Below are positions 48,076 to 60,985 of a stretch of DNA of 64,000 bases, in pieces. The stretch spans positions 62,001 to 126,000 of the forward strand of contig NW_025422883.1 in the NCBI RefSeq assembly GCF_020497125.1, written 5' to 3'. Within the stretch, counting starts at the first letter, position 1; each line of letters opens with the position of its first letter. The notes under the pieces were generated by a model, which did not search any database, had not been told where the DNA came from, and was given only the letters and a program-made list of their open reading frames with translations. The position numbers and the translations under genes were made by a program. Source of the stretch: Mauremys mutica (lineage: Eukaryota > Chordata > Testudines > Geoemydidae).

Positions 48076-51000
48076 AACCCCCCTCCCCAAAAAAATTGGC
48101 TGTTCTGCAAGGGACACTGGTACGGGCCAGGGCTGTCAGCCCCTGCCGGCTAGAGGCTGCCCCCGCCCCCCGCTCCCCGAGGTATCGCCGCTGAGGGGGT
48201 GGGCAGGAAACCTGCCTTCAAACGGCCCATCAGCGACGCTGCATTTTAGTTCTCAAGTCTCTGCCTCCCTCTGCCCAGCGTTTCTGTGGCACGATGGCTA
48301 TTGAGAGCAACGGACGTGGCTGCTGGACAGAGCTGGAGCCGGAGCGCGGCTGCAAGGCCCAGCGCAGGGGCTGAAACTGTCACCGCCGCTGTGCTTTGAT
48401 GATGACAGGGACATAAAAAAATCTCTTGCCTGCAGGATCCTCAAACTCCCCAACGTTCACCTCTTCCGCCTCGTCAGACCGAGTCCTGCCCCGGCTCATC
48501 TGGCCCGCAGAACGGGGAGAAGCCAGTTTTCTGCCCTTGGAACAGGGCACAAACCCTTCCCGTCGTGTGCGGGACACTTCTGTCGGCACTTGGCTTCACG
48601 TTAGACGAATCCTCTCATCTCGTTGCTTCAGTCCTTCGGCCGCTGTTTTCGAACCGCCCTGCGCAAATGTCGCCATCCCGATCACCAGGAAACGCTCGTC
48701 GCCCGCTTGCAGTCTGACCCGCAGCTTTCGCATGCCCCGCGGCAGGACGGGGAGCTGGGCCCCGGGAATACGGGAGCCAGTGTCGACGGAGCCCCAGCCA
48801 GCCCAACACGCCCACAAACACTGCCCCGGCCAGCGGGCGGGAATGGTGGGAGGAAATGTGGCTTGTTCCTGGCCCATTGCCTTTTCCTCACTGATTTCAG
48901 CCCTTTCCAAAAGGTTTCAGTTATTTGACGAAGAAGAAAATGTTTTTTGCACAGAAAAAACTTCCTACCCAGCTCTGTTCACACACACTCCCCTCCTGCT
49001 TCTCTTCCACCTCCAGAGACAGCTGCTGTGTGCGTAGCTCGCCCCCCGACTCGCCCAGCCCCAGCCCCTGGGCCCATCGCCTCCTAGCGGGCACCGTGGG
49101 CACTCAGCCGTCCCAGGCCACTCAAAGCGTTTGCTCAAAGACTGACTCCCGAGACCGGCGTCCCGCATCTCAGCCCCCGGCCATGTTCCTGTGCCGGAGG
49201 AATCGCCAACAAATGGACTGATCCTGCCTGTAAACCCCACTGGAGAAACCTGCTCCCACAAATCACCCCCCAAAACGTGCCCCCATCGGCACCTCCCCCC
49301 TCGCCCACCCGCCGTGTCTCTGCTGCTTTCAGGCTGTAATTCCAGGGGGTCTGTGCTGCACCCAGCGAGATGGGGCCTGATCCGGAGCAGGCCCCCGGGC
49401 GCTGCTGTAACGTGCGCTAAATAACCCTTCTAGCAGAAACGCTCTGCAGGGCTCTTGGCCGGCAGCCGGCCGGGAAGGAGAGCAGCAGCCTCCCGGCTCT
49501 GGCCACCAGGGAGCTGTGACAATTCATTGCCCTGAACATCCGGCTAATCCCCTGCGCTGGCTGGGTGGGCAGTGAAACCTCCCAGCGAGACTCTGGCAAG
49601 GCGGGGCTGCAGCCTGCCCCCGGGACGGCTCGGGTGCCCCTGGCTGCTTTGCCACAACCTGTGAGGCTGCCAGGCCACGCTGCCCCCACCCGCTAGGCGC
49701 CAGGCAGGGCTCTCAGACCTGGGGGGAGAATTCCCCGCCCCCACGGCCCGGGGCAACCCCTGCAAGTACCCTGGGGGGTTCCCGTCTGCACCGTGCACAC
49801 GCCCCATCCCACCCTCAGCCCCCCACACCCTCTGTTCCGGCTGCCGGGGCCCCTCGCTTTCCCGTTAGCCCCTGGCTCCCTCCCAACCCACAGCCAGCCG
49901 CCCAGGGAGGGCTCCCACTTCCCAGCCAAGCCTTCTCCCTTCCCTGGCCGGGCAGCTCGCCGGCCGGCCAGTGCCTGTTCACACGCAGCACCCCGGCCCT
50001 GCTGAGCGCAGCCGAGACCCACGGCGCAGGGGGAGGGGGTGACCAGGCAGTGTCCCTTCAGCCTCCTGATTGTCTCACCAGCGCCGCCCCCCTGGCGCCA
50101 GGCACGCAAAGCGCCCTGCTCTCCCTCCCCTCCAGTCCGGTCCCAGGGCTCCCTGCCGAGGCCAGGGGGCTCTGTGCGGTCCTGCGGGGCTCCGGTGTCT
50201 CAGAGAAGGCCAGGACTCAGGAGTGCGAGCGTGGGCCCAGATCCACAGGCTCCCCCCCTGCATTGCCTGGGGGATGACAGGACGTCCTGCCCTGCACTGG
50301 CACATGCAGCTCCAGGCGCCGGCCCTGGCGAGAGCGGAGCTGGGCCGTATCCTGCGGCTTCCCTTTGCACCTGGCTGCACGCCGAGGGCGCTGCCCTGTC
50401 TCCTCGCCGCTGGCCTGCGGCCCCAGGATGCAGCTCTTGGTCGGGACATGGCAGGGAAGCCTGCAGCCCCCAGTGCACTGCTCAGCCCGGCAGGAAGCCC
50501 GCTCCAGCAGACAAAGCAGGCAGGGTTAAGCTCCGGCCCCTGCTGCGAGCGGCAGGCGAGGCCAGGCAAGGCTCTTACCACGGCTCCGGCTCCGGGCTAA
50601 TCCTGCCTTCACACTTTAACCTGATTGAGCCTTGTTTGGCGATGGGCGCTGTGCCGCCGGCGGGATTACAGCTGGACGCAGCAGGGAGGTAATTGCTGCC
50701 TGGCGGCCTGGGCTCTGCCTTCTCTGACCCCCGCTGGCTGCTAGCCGGGCAGCAGAGACCTGGCTGCAACTGCGAGCTGTCTCCTTGGGCACGGAGTTCC
50801 CCACAGCCCGTCTCCCAGCGCTGGGCGGCTGGCCTGGCGGGCTCCCCTCCCTGAAATCAGGGACCAGATCCCCAGCTCGCAGCTCCACGGAGAGCCCCTC
50901 CGGCACACGCTGAACCTGGGTCAGTGCCCCCTCGCCACGCTGACTCACCACCTCCCTCCCCGCAGTCCCAGGGCTCAGCCCTGGGGGAACACGGCAGCTG

Positions 51001-52780
51001 TGCCAGCCCTCCAGACAGCGCCGCGCACTCCCCGGCAGCTGGCAGCTCCAGGGGCCACGGCCCAGCCCTGCTCCTCCCCGGCCTCCGCCCAGCTGGGAGC
51101 GATGGGGGGGCAGGGCCAGTCCCCCCCAGCACCCCAGGACGGGACTAGACCTGCTGCCCCCTGCCGCCCGGCGGGCAGAGCTGACAGACCTGCGGGGCCT
51201 GGAGCGAGAACCCCCCACCCACGGCGCTGCCGCAGCCCACTCAGGAAGCCCAGAGCCTGGGGCGAAGGGTCCCGTTAACTGAGACGTGCGGAGCGGGTGG
51301 CTTGCTCAGGGCAGCTCCCCTCCCCCCAGGCAGCACATCACAGGCTGCACCTTAGCCAGGTGGGGTGGGTCACTGGTGCCAGGCACAAGCCGTGGCTTCC
51401 GGAGCCCGCAGCGGGGCGGCTGGGCCGGCGGAATCTGCTGCGCGCTGGCCCCCTGCTAGCCGAAAGCGCAGTGCGGAGCGTGCTGGGAGATCCTGGGGGC
51501 AGCGCGCCCGCAGGGGAGGTGGTGATCTCAGGGAGGGGGCGCTCCAGCGAGTGCGATCCCGTCTGCACGGGCAGGGGGCCGGGTGTGTGAATTCGGGGTT
51601 GGCTGCGGCCGGGGATCACACCCGCCCTTTGCAAGCCCCTAACTCTGAAACTCAGGCTCTGACGTACCAGATCCCAGGTCCTGCTACACACACACAGACG
51701 GCTTCATGCCACCTCTCGCTCCCTCGCACCCTGGCCCAGCCTGGCACTGACGGGACCAGCTCCTGGCCAGGCAGCCTTCCAGGGGCCGTCAGGAATTGCT
51801 GGCGCACAGGGTGCTCCCGCCGCGTCCCCGACCCCAAACGCCACAGCGCAGGCCCTGTCTGCTGACCCAGTGAGATCCCCCCTTCCCCTGGCATTGCCCT
51901 CCCTGCCAGCGCTCTGTGCCCACGGCGGGTCCCCAGCCAGGCCCACGCTGCTGCCCTGCCTGGTGCCAAGCAGGGAGCCGGGCCGGAGTTCGCCTCCCTC
52001 ACAGCTGGCGTCTGACGTCGTCGTCCGCTGCCGGCTCCACATCCCGCACCCGAGCGCTCGGGGTCTCTCCTCGCCCCTCCACTGGGCCCTTCACACCCAC
52101 CGGCTCCAGGTCAGGGCAAGCAAATGGAATTTCTACTGCCGGGAACTCGTTAGCATCCAGCGGGCGCCACGCTCGCAGCAGATCAAAGGCGTTAACCCTT
52201 TCGCTGCCGCCAGGCTCCTGCTCCTGGGGCTCTCTGCTCAATGCACCAGGCCGGTTCTGCCAGCTTCGGGATTTAACTCCTTCATGCCCGCCATGCCGGG
52301 GACAGGATGGCACAGCTGTGCCCCAGGAACTGCCCAGGCCCGGCAGCAGGCCGCTGCGCCCGGCTCCTCTCTGCCCTGCCATTGTACGGCCAATGCTGCC
52401 GGAGCGGGGGGTTTCCACCCTTCCCGCTAGTGGGGCCGGTCCGGGGAGAGGGACCCAGCTCCCCCCAGGAGCCCGCCCTCACCAGAGAGGGGGATCTGCC
52501 GGGTTTAGCTGCAGAAGCAGGGCCAGATCCCATCTTCAGCGGCATCAGCGTCAATCCGCAGTGACCCCCAGAGAAGCCAGTGGAGTAGCACTGGCCTCCC
52601 TGCGGTGTGCGGGCCAGCAGGACCTCACCCGGGCTGCCTGCCTCACACAAACTGCTGCAAGCAGCACAGACGTGACTAGCCCAAACTGAGCCAGAAACTG
52701 CCAGAACAGAGACCGGCTCAGCCCAGAGGCCATCCAGCCCCAGAGGGCAGCACCGGCTGCTGCAGAGGAAGGGCACGAAC
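48076..52780. other. Large intron, no recognised feature
   Basis: About 4.7 kb of mostly single-copy sequence. No LRR exon, repeat array or RNA gene recognised on either strand. Confidence 0.5.
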
Positions 52781-53055
52781 CCTGCCATGGCAGTCTGGGA
52801 TCACCGACTAAGGAGGAGCCAGTCAGGGCTGGATGCAGGAGACGTTACAGCCCCATCAAACGGGCCATCAGATGGTCTCATTATCCACAGAAATGTCCAG
52901 GCTTTTGCTGAACCCAAGGCTTCAATGCCATCCTGTGGCAGTGAGTTTCACAGGCTAACGGTGCGACGCACGGAAAAGCACGTTGTTTTCTCAGTTTTAG
53001 ATGAGCCGCTGTTTGATTTCCCATTGTTTGTTTATAATGAGGAGGGGTCAGGCCA
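52781..53055 (-). mobile_element. CR1 fragment, old
   Basis: gtgagtttcacaggctaacg, then a degraded tttgatttcccattg segment, follow the order of a reversed CR1 3' region. Heavily diverged; ends uncertain. Confidence 0.6.
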
Positions 53056-55635
53056 TCAGTTACTCACGGCTAATGGCTCCCGGCGTCTAACAGCTGTGCA
53101 ACGGCCCAGCCGCCATGGGCTGAGCTCATCAGCGTGGCCGAGGCCGGAGACCGAACACCTTGGGGGGCTCACAGCAGCAGGGGAGGGGCTGGGGGAAGCC
53201 AGGGTCTCCTGCAGCCTAGGCCCTGTTTGGTCCTAAGCTGACGCAGCACCTGGGTCCTAAGCTGACGCAGGGGGCTGAGGAAGGAGATTCACTGTGGGCC
53301 GAGTGCAGCCTTAGCGTAAGGGGGAGCAGCACCGCTGGTTGCAGGGGATGTCATGCTCTCTTACCCCAGGGCTGATCTGGGCCCCGCCAGCGGACCCAGC
53401 GACTGCCCCAGCGTCCCCCACCCCCATCCCTGAGCCACGGCGACGGCTGCAATTAGCACAGAGGCGGCACCGGCAATTGTGCGAGGCCATTTCCCAGCTG
53501 TTGGTCTCCCCCTGTTTCTGGGGGGGATGCAGGCAACAGCTGGCAGGCAGGACTGGGTGGGGGCGGGGTGAAAGCAGGCCCCTTCTCGGGCAGAGGGCGG
53601 GGAGAAGGCTTTGGCCCCAGCCATCCCAGCGTGCTCGGCGCTGCGGGCACGTGGAGGCAGCTCGCACCCTCGCTCCGTCTGACTGGGCGGGTCTCGCCCT
53701 GCACCTGCTCTGGAATTACCCAGCGAACGGGGGCGACAGACCAGGCCTCGCCTGCACCTGATTCCAGACACAGCTGGGGCTTCCCATGCCACAGTCCCAG
53801 CCAACGTCGGGTCCCTCCCTGGGGCAACCCTGGGGCAAGCAGCCACCGGCCAGGCCAGCGTGTGGTCAGCCTCAGCCGCCTCCCCTTCCTCCAGCGGGGA
53901 TGGGCCCAGCCCGCCGACCCCTTCGCTCCAGAGAGTTCAGGGTGAGACGGGACCATTCGAGCCCCCAGGCTGAGCGCGCCCCTCAACGCGGGCGTGGCCA
54001 ACGCACCTCGTCCAGACAGGCTCCGAGGGCAGCAGGGGAGGGAGAGACCCCGGAGGCCCAGGGCTTAATCCCCCTCCCTGGGAACAGTGTCCCCCGAATG
54101 CTCTGACTGGACGGTGCCTGGCGCCCGCGTCAGCCGCTGGCTCCCTGACCCTGCGGGAAAGGCTGCGCGGCCCGGCCCCAAGCCCTCGGGAGCACACTCG
54201 GGGAAGCGAATCGGAACGGCCCGGGAGAAGGCTGCACTGACCGGGCAGGGAGTTTCGGAAGCTCCGCGGGGCTCGTGCAGCGACTGGCCGAGGCCGAGGC
54301 CCGTGCTCTGGGGGGGCATGGAGGACTCGGGCCGCCTGGCCGGCATCCAAGCCCAGCCTAGCGTAGAAGCAGCGCAATGAGCGGGAGCCGGAACCTGCCT
54401 GCGGGCAGCGCTAGGCACAACACACTCAGTAGCTCAGCCTGACAGCAGGGAGCGGGAAGGTGCACAGAGGCTCCGGCGTTAACGGAAATCAATAGACTAA
54501 TCAGCACTCGCATTAGGCCACGTCTAGCCCCATCAGACGAGTCGCACGCCGGCGTTTTGCGCTCGGGTTTTCTGCTGAGTCTGTGGGATGCTGCATCCCA
54601 GATTCTCAGCATTGTGGGTGTGACAAAAAAACGTGTGACAGCAAGTGCCGCAGCAGTGCCTGGCGGCCCGGTAACTGCACGCGGTTCAGTCACTGGGCTC
54701 CGCTGTGCCTGATGAGATGGGTGCGCACTGGGGAGGTGCCGTGCTGCACTGCCCCATGGCAGCGCCAGGAGGTGCGGTGCCTCAGGGAGCCCCCGAGCTC
54801 TCTCCCGTCCTGCCGGCCCTGGCTGGGGCTGGAGGGGGGCTGTCAGCTGAGAGGTCTCCCCACAGCACCACTCCGCTGAGGTGTAAATGGAAAAGCAAAC
54901 AGCCCTTCCTGCCGAGCCAGCGCTGGGCCCCGCTGCCGCGCTCCGTAGTGAGGCTTTGCGTCCTGGCCAAGCTCAGAGCTAATTTACTTCTGGGCTCTGG
55001 GGCTTTTCATTGCTAATAAGTGTGAAGTCGGCCTCGCTCGCCCGTCCGGATTCAAGGCAGGTGAGAATGAATCCGAGCAGAGCTGAGAAGTGAGTCCCAG
55101 CTGGCCCCGGGCTCGGCTCTGGCAGCCTGGCCAGCCACGCTGTGATGCTGCTGGAGGCCACAGGCTCTCACCCCATGCCCAGAGCCCTGGAACAGCAAAG
55201 ACTGGGGCCCTCTGGCAGGCTCAGCGTCCCGCAGTCACTGCATCATTTCACAACCCAGCTCCTCTCCCAGGAACAGACGGGCCCCAGCCAACTCCCAGAG
55301 CCAAACCCTGATCCAGACCCAAGTCTCCATAATGGGCTGAACCAACCCTCCAGGTCCAGGGATGCAGGGCCTGGGAGGTTCTGAAACTCAGCTCTGAACC
55401 CAGCATCTTGGCAGAAAGAGACTCATCCCGTGAGCACACTGGGCTTGGCAGGGATGAGCTGCCTCAGTGGGCATTGAAAGCACCTTCTGGGCTCCCCACA
55501 CTCGGTGGGCGTACTTGGAAATAGGCAAAAAAGCGAGGGAGGAAGGGAGGAATTCTTGGCCCAGGTTCCCTGACAGGTTCCCATCCATGCAGCATCCCTA
55601 TAAAGAGGGTTTGGAATGTCCAGGCGAATGTTTGA
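53056..55635. other. Large intron, no recognised feature
   Basis: About 2.6 kb. A short direct duplication of tcctaagctgacgcag occurs near 53231-53269. Nothing else recognised. Confidence 0.5.
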
Positions 55636-56187
55636 ACTTCCCAGGTGCCTCCTAAATTAATATAAATGAGAAGCTAGAAAAGTGATAAGGGAACAAAGGG
55701 ACTCTAGGGGACCTCTATGGCTAGCTGAGTTCAGAACAATAAGGAGTTTTTTTAAGTATATTATGAACAATAAGAATCCTAACGATGATATTGATGCATT
55801 GCTAGATGGAAACAGTAGAACTACCAATAATGCAGAAAAGGCAGAAGTGGTCATTAAAGATTTCTGTTCTGTATTTGATGTGGTCATATCGTATGATGAT
55901 GACAATGCTCTTTCTATTCCATTAGTATCTTGGAGAATGTTAAACAGTAGCTAATAAAGTCAGAAATTGTTAAATTAGCAGCTCCAGATAACCTGCACCC
56001 AAGAGTTTTAAAGGAGTTGGCTGAGGAGCTCACTGGTCCACCAATGTTGATTTTCAATAAGTCTTGGAACACTGGGGAAGTTCCAGACAACTGGAAGAAA
56101 GCAAGTGTTGTGCCAATATTTGAGAAAGGTAAATAAATTATAGGCCTGTCTGCCTGATATGGATCCCAGACAAGATAATCAGGAGGC

Positions 56188-56991
56188 TGTCACGGAGTCC
56201 CCGGGCGCTGCTCTGGAACGGCTTCCCACCAAGCCAGGCAGGACTCTGGGGAGCCTCCTCTCCCTCGGAGCAGCCTGTCTGCAGGGCAAGAAGCTCCCAC
56301 GGCTTCACCTCCTGGGTCTCTCCTTGGAGCATTCAGTATCCTCTGCCCCTCCGTGCGCTTCCCCCAGCGAGTCCGCCCAGGCGGGGTCCTGGGGAAGCCA
56401 CAGGGTCCTGCCCCCCACTCCGCAGTCAGACGTGACTCTCAGCCAGCCAGTAACACAGAGGTTTATTCGATGACAAGAACAGGGTCCAAACCAGGTCTTG
56501 CCAGTACAGACAACAGGACCCCCCTTAGTTAGGTCCATCTGGGCAGGGGCGGCTCTAGGATTTGTGCCGCCCCAAGCAGGGCGGCACGCTGCGGGGGGCG
56601 CTCTGGCGGTCGCCGGTCCCGCGGCTCCGGTGGACCTCCCGCGGGACGCCACCCCAAGCGCGCGCTTGGCGCGCTGGGGTCTGGAGCCGGCCCTGCATCT
56701 GGGGCCCCAGGGAGGCCACAGCCCCGCTGGGAGGCCCGAGCCTCCTCGGGGCTCCCCTCCATTTTCCAGCCAGCTTCCAAAAACCCCCAACCCCCCCAGC
56801 CCCTCCTCTCTGGGCTGCGTCTCTTTCCCAGGCCAGGAGGTCACCTGATCTCTCTGTCTCCAACACCTTTAGCATCCCCTTGCAGGGGGGAAGGGCCTGG
56901 CCATTAGTTGCCAGGAGACAGAGGGTCGGCCAGAGCTGAGGCCCCCCCCACAGTATTCAGAGGGAACATTAAAACCAGTCCCACTTCATCA
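56188..56991 (-). mobile_element. LTR on the minus strand, containing a MITE
   Basis: It starts tgtcacggagtcc, the reverse complement of an LTR ending gactcc-gtgaca, and ends near cacttcatca. ggtttatt at 56460 is the reversed poly(A) signal region. It matches window positions 1-198 in reverse. No internal region is present. Confidence 0.8.
56544..56695. mobile_element. hAT-type MITE with 8-bp target duplication
   Basis: 152 bp. Ends are caggggcggctctagg and, reversed, cagggccggctccaga: imperfect terminal inverted repeats beginning CAGGG. The 8-bp duplication catctggg is at 56536-56543 and 56696-56703. The size, termini and 8-bp duplication are those of hAT elements. Inserted in an LTR. Confidence 0.88.
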
Positions 56992-57163
56992 CTCCCTAAT
57001 AAATCTTCTGTGTTACTGGCTGGCTGAGAGTCCCGGTGACTCGCAGGAAGTGGGGGTGCAGGGCCCTGACTCCCCCGCACGCCGTGACACCCTGGCTGAG
57101 AGTCCCGGTGAATCGCAGGAAGTGAGGTGCAGGGCCGGACTCCCACACACGCCGTGACAGTAA
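56992..57163 (+). repeat. Partial LTR, opposite to its neighbour, with an internal duplication
   Basis: aataaatcttctgtgttactg followed by ggctggctgagagtcc repeats the poly(A)/R end of the LTR family, here in plus direction, back to back with 56188-56991. A unit of about 70 bp ending gccgtgaca is present twice. Confidence 0.8.
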
Positions 57164-57226
57164 TGTAATTAATGACAATCAACAGAGGTTTGTGGAAAAT
57201 AGATCCTGTCAAACTACCTTGCTCTC

Positions 57227-57657
57227 TGTAATGGAGTAGGAAGCACAGACTGTCTGTGTGGGGGAGGGGGAGCCAGAGGTTTAGGTGAGATGCAGGAATT
57301 CAAACTGTGGGCTGAGCTGGGCCTGGGGGAGGGGAGGTGACACCTCTGGCCAGGGCAGACACAAAGGAAGGAGGCTGAGGAGAGAGGAGGGGCCGGAGGG
57401 GACTGACAGACTGAGGTTGGCTGAAGAAGAGAGGGGAGGCAGGGAGACCGAGCTCTGATCCCCGGGGAGGGGGGGGCTGTGAGGCCCCCCAAGATGGGGC
57501 TAACCGGGGGAATCCGGTTATCTGTGCCTGCAAGACCTGTGTTGGACTGTGTCCTGTCGTCTAAATAAACCTTCTGCTTTACTGGCTGGCTGAGAGTCCT
57601 GGGGAATCGGCAGGGAGACCGGGGGTGCAGGGCCTGGCTCCCCCACACTCCGTGACA
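57227..57657 (+). mobile_element. Solo LTR related to the Gmr1-like element
   Basis: 431 bp from tgtaatggag to gtgaca. Flanked by ctctc at 57222-57226 and 57658-57662. Its 3' part, aataaaccttctgctttact then ggctggctgagagtcc, closely resembles the LTRs at 32783 and 38195. Removing it with one ctctc restores the CR1 reading 'LLSYLDEM'. Confidence 0.9.
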
Positions 57658-57867
57658 CTCTCTTATTTGGATGAGATGACAGGATTGGTGGAGAAAGGTG
57701 AGTGTTAATGTGATACACTCCGACTTCAGTAAGATGTTTGACTGGGCACCGCATGACCCTGGATTATCACATTCAGTGGACTGAAAACTGGCTGAGTGAC
57801 ATGTCCCAGCCTGTCACTGTAAGTGGGGACCAGGTGTGAGAGATTTTGCAGCATGAAAACGATTTAG

Positions 57868-58340
57868 AGTCACAGATTCCTCGGCCAGCAGCGACCATTG
57901 TGATCAGCTCATCGGCCGCCTGTGGAACACAGGCTGTGGGCTGTCCCCAAAGTAATTCCTGTAACAGGTCTGGCAGGAAAACCTCTCATCTTAATGGACC
58001 AATGGTCAGTGCTGGAGAATCCAGCAGGCCCCTGGGTGAGCTGTTCCAATGGTTAATTCCTGGCTCTGTTAAACGGACGCCTTATTTCCAGTGCGAGTGT
58101 GTCTAGTTCAATCTCCAGCCACTGGCTCGTGTGAGACCTTCCTCAGCTCGATGGAAGAGCCCAGTAGTAAATACCTGCTGCCCCTGTCGGTGCTGGGATC
58201 CAGTCACCCCTTAACCGTCTCTTTGCAAAGCTAAATACACTGAGCTCCTTGAGTCCATTGCTACCAGGCAGGTTTTCTAACCCTCTGACCCATCTCGTGG
58301 CTCTTCTCCGACCCCTCTCCAATGTATCAGCATCAACTGC
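57868..58340 (-). mobile_element. CR1 3'-end copy
   Basis: agagtcacagattcctcggc and gcgaccattgtgatcagctc give the reversed CR1 3' end. The section up to tctccaatgtatcagcatc parallels 6010-6110. Non-coding. Confidence 0.8.
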
Positions 58341-60100
58341 CAGACTGCACGGAGCTACAACGGGGAGGCTGCTGGGGAGAAACAAACAGGAACCGAAACG
58401 ATGACAGAGCTAAGGTACCTCCAGAGGGAAGACCCAGGGTCCTTCGGGTAACAAGGGGGGAGCTGTTAGCTGGGAAATGCCCAACCAGGCTAGCAGGGTC
58501 GGTTTCCCGAGGCCTAGGATCAAAGGGGCACCAACCCATGAAAGAGCCCAGCCTAGGGGGCAGCAGTGGCTGGAGATGAGGCTCTGACAGAGACGCGGGG
58601 GGAACACGACCGGGCTGTCTGTCTGTCTGTCTCTCCCAGCCCAGGAGTAGGGGTCTGGGCTGAGTGGAACTGCCCCAGGCCTTGCAGGGAAGGGACACGG
58701 TTTTGGTAGGACCCAGGCGTACAGGCCTTTTGCTATTCTCTCTCTTTGCTCTGCTGGCTGGGGGCCTTTGGGTGAATAAATACTAAAGCAGCTGTTTCTG
58801 AGTCACTTTAAATCAGCTGCTAGAGTCCGGCTCCCCCAGGGAAAGCGCGGTGGGCCTGTCGTGTTATCACAGCTGGGAACCGGGGCTGCAAGCGCAGCCA
58901 GCCAGCTGGAGAGTGCTGGGACCATGACGGCTGCGCTCGGGAGGGACTCACAGGGCCCAGCGCGCAGCTCCCCTGTCACCGCGGCTCCGGGATGATTCTC
59001 AGCCCGGGCTGCACACAGCGATCCCCGCTCGGCATCCAGCTGGCTCTGTGCCGGCGGAGCAGGGGCTCTAGGACCCAGGGGGAGGAGCCGCTCCACCCCA
59101 TTACCCCTGGCGGGTTCCGATTGAAGCCAGTCTCCTGCTGACACTTACACTCCTTCCTCATTATCAGCTCCCAGCTTCCAACAGCCAAGATCTCCCCCCA
59201 GCGGGGTCCTGGCTGCAGGAACCGGAGAGGGAAAGATGCAGGGACTCAGGCTGCAGCCCCCGGTGGAGGAACAGATCTGGCCAGGGACCCGTCGCCCAGG
59301 GGCATCGAGCGCTGGGCACAGCCCCCGGGAGACTGGCCGACGGGGCTTTTCCCCGTCCAGGCGCCGGCTCGGCGATCCTGTCAAGGAGGCGCTCTGAGAG
59401 AAGCCAGGCCTGGGGAGGCCGAGCGCGTCCGGCCCCAGCTCAGCACAGCGGGAGGGAGCGGTGTTAGCCCAGGTTATCTCAGCCCCACCCGCGCACCAGC
59501 CGGAACGCAGCTCCTGATCCAGATCCACGCCCGCTGCCCCTTGACAGGGTCTGGGGGAGCCTGGCTGGCTGGTTTCAGCAGGCCCCACTGCTCCAGGAGC
59601 TGTGGGGTTGGGCTGGTGCCCAGGGCTCTCTGCCACTGGCCCCGGTGGGCTCCGCTCCCTGGACTACCTCTGGCCCAGGGACAAGCCTGGATCAGTGTAT
59701 ACCAGAAATCCTTCCTCAAGCCGATCTCCTCCCCCTGGGCTCTGCTGCCGGGTTCCCACGGCTCCCTGCTGATTTAATGTCATTCCAAGACCAGCCTCCT
59801 TCGGGGGATGCTGCCTGCACTGCTGGGGTCACCCCCCTGCTCTGTGCTCTGGGGAGGGGGGTCCCTCAAAACACGCAGGCTCCCTGGGTAGGGAGGCAGA
59901 TACAACAGCCACTTCCCTGCAGAGCATGCAGGGCAGCACAGCCCTCACTCACCCTCGCTGTCTCTGGCTTCCTCTGTGGGTTCCTCTTTTCCGAGGTCAA
60001 CAGGGATTGTCTGGCCTCAGCCAACCCCCATCTAGACAGAGGCTCCTACGGCCGTCCTGTCCATAGCACCTGAGTGCTGCCCCCATCCCCACCCTCCGAC
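58341..60100. other. Large intron, short (CTGT)n only
   Basis: ctgtctgtctgtctgtctct near 58615-58633 is a small microsatellite. Nothing else recognised. Confidence 0.5.
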
Positions 60101-60985
60101 ACTCAGCCGAACCCTTCGCACCACCGCTGCCTGGGCTGACTGACACACAGCCGAACCCTTCGCACCGTCGCTCCCTGGGCTGACTGACACACAGCCGAAC
60201 CCTTCGCACTGCTGCTTCCTGGCACAGCCGAACCCTTCGCACCGCCGCTCCCTGGGCTGACTGACACACAGCCGAACCCTTCGCACTGCCGCTCCCTGGC
60301 ACAGCCGAACCCTTCGCACCGCCGCTCCCTGGGCTGACTGACACACAGCCGAACCCTTCGCACCGCCGCTCCCTGGGCTGACTGACACACAGCCGAACCC
60401 TTCGCACTGCTGCTTCCTGGCACAGCTGAACCCTTCGCACTGCCGCTCCCTGGCACAGCCAAACCCTTCGCACCGCCGCTCCCTGGGCTGACTGACACAC
60501 AGCCGAACCCTTCGCACTGCCGCTCCCTGGCACAGCCGAACCCTTCGCACTGCCGCTCCCTGGCACAGCCGAACCCTTCGCACCGCCGCTCCCTGGGCTG
60601 ACTGACACACAGCCGAACCCTTCGCACTGCCGCTCCCTGGCACAGCCGAACCCTTCGCACCGCCGCTCCCTGGGCTGACTGACACACAGCCGAACCCTTC
60701 GCACTGCCGCTCCCTGGCACAGCCGAACCCTTCGCACTGCCGCTCCCTGGCACAGCCAAACCCTTCGCACCGCCGCTCCCTGGCACAGCCAAATCCTTCG
60801 CACCGCCGCTCCCTGGCACAGCCGAACCCTTCGCACCGCCACTCCCTGGCACAGCCGAACCCTTCGCACCGCTGATCCCTGGCACAACCAAACCCTTTCC
60901 ACCGCCACTCCCTGGGCTGACTGACATGGCTGAACCCTTCACACCACAGCTCCCTGGCACAGCCAAACCCTTCGCACCGCCGCTC
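60101..60985. repeat. Minisatellite with 33- and 44-bp units
   Basis: cgaacccttcgcaccgccgc tccctgg recurs about 25 times. Units are 33 bp, or 44 bp when gctgactgaca is inserted. The arrangement of long and short units is irregular. Confidence 0.94.

Larger units (their letters stand above)
55636..57850 (+). pseudogene. CR1-type LINE coding remnant, interrupted by LTRs
   Basis: Plus-strand reverse-transcriptase fragments. 55980-56130 reads like 'PDNLHPRVLKELAEELTG' and 'WKKASVVPIF'. 57170-57226 continues with 'NDNQRGFVENRSCQT', and 57663-57770 with 'YLDEMTGLVEKG' and 'SDFSKMFDWAPHD'. Stops and shifts are present. The copy is broken by LTR material at 56188-57163 and by the solo LTR at 57227-57657. 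Confidence 0.8.
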
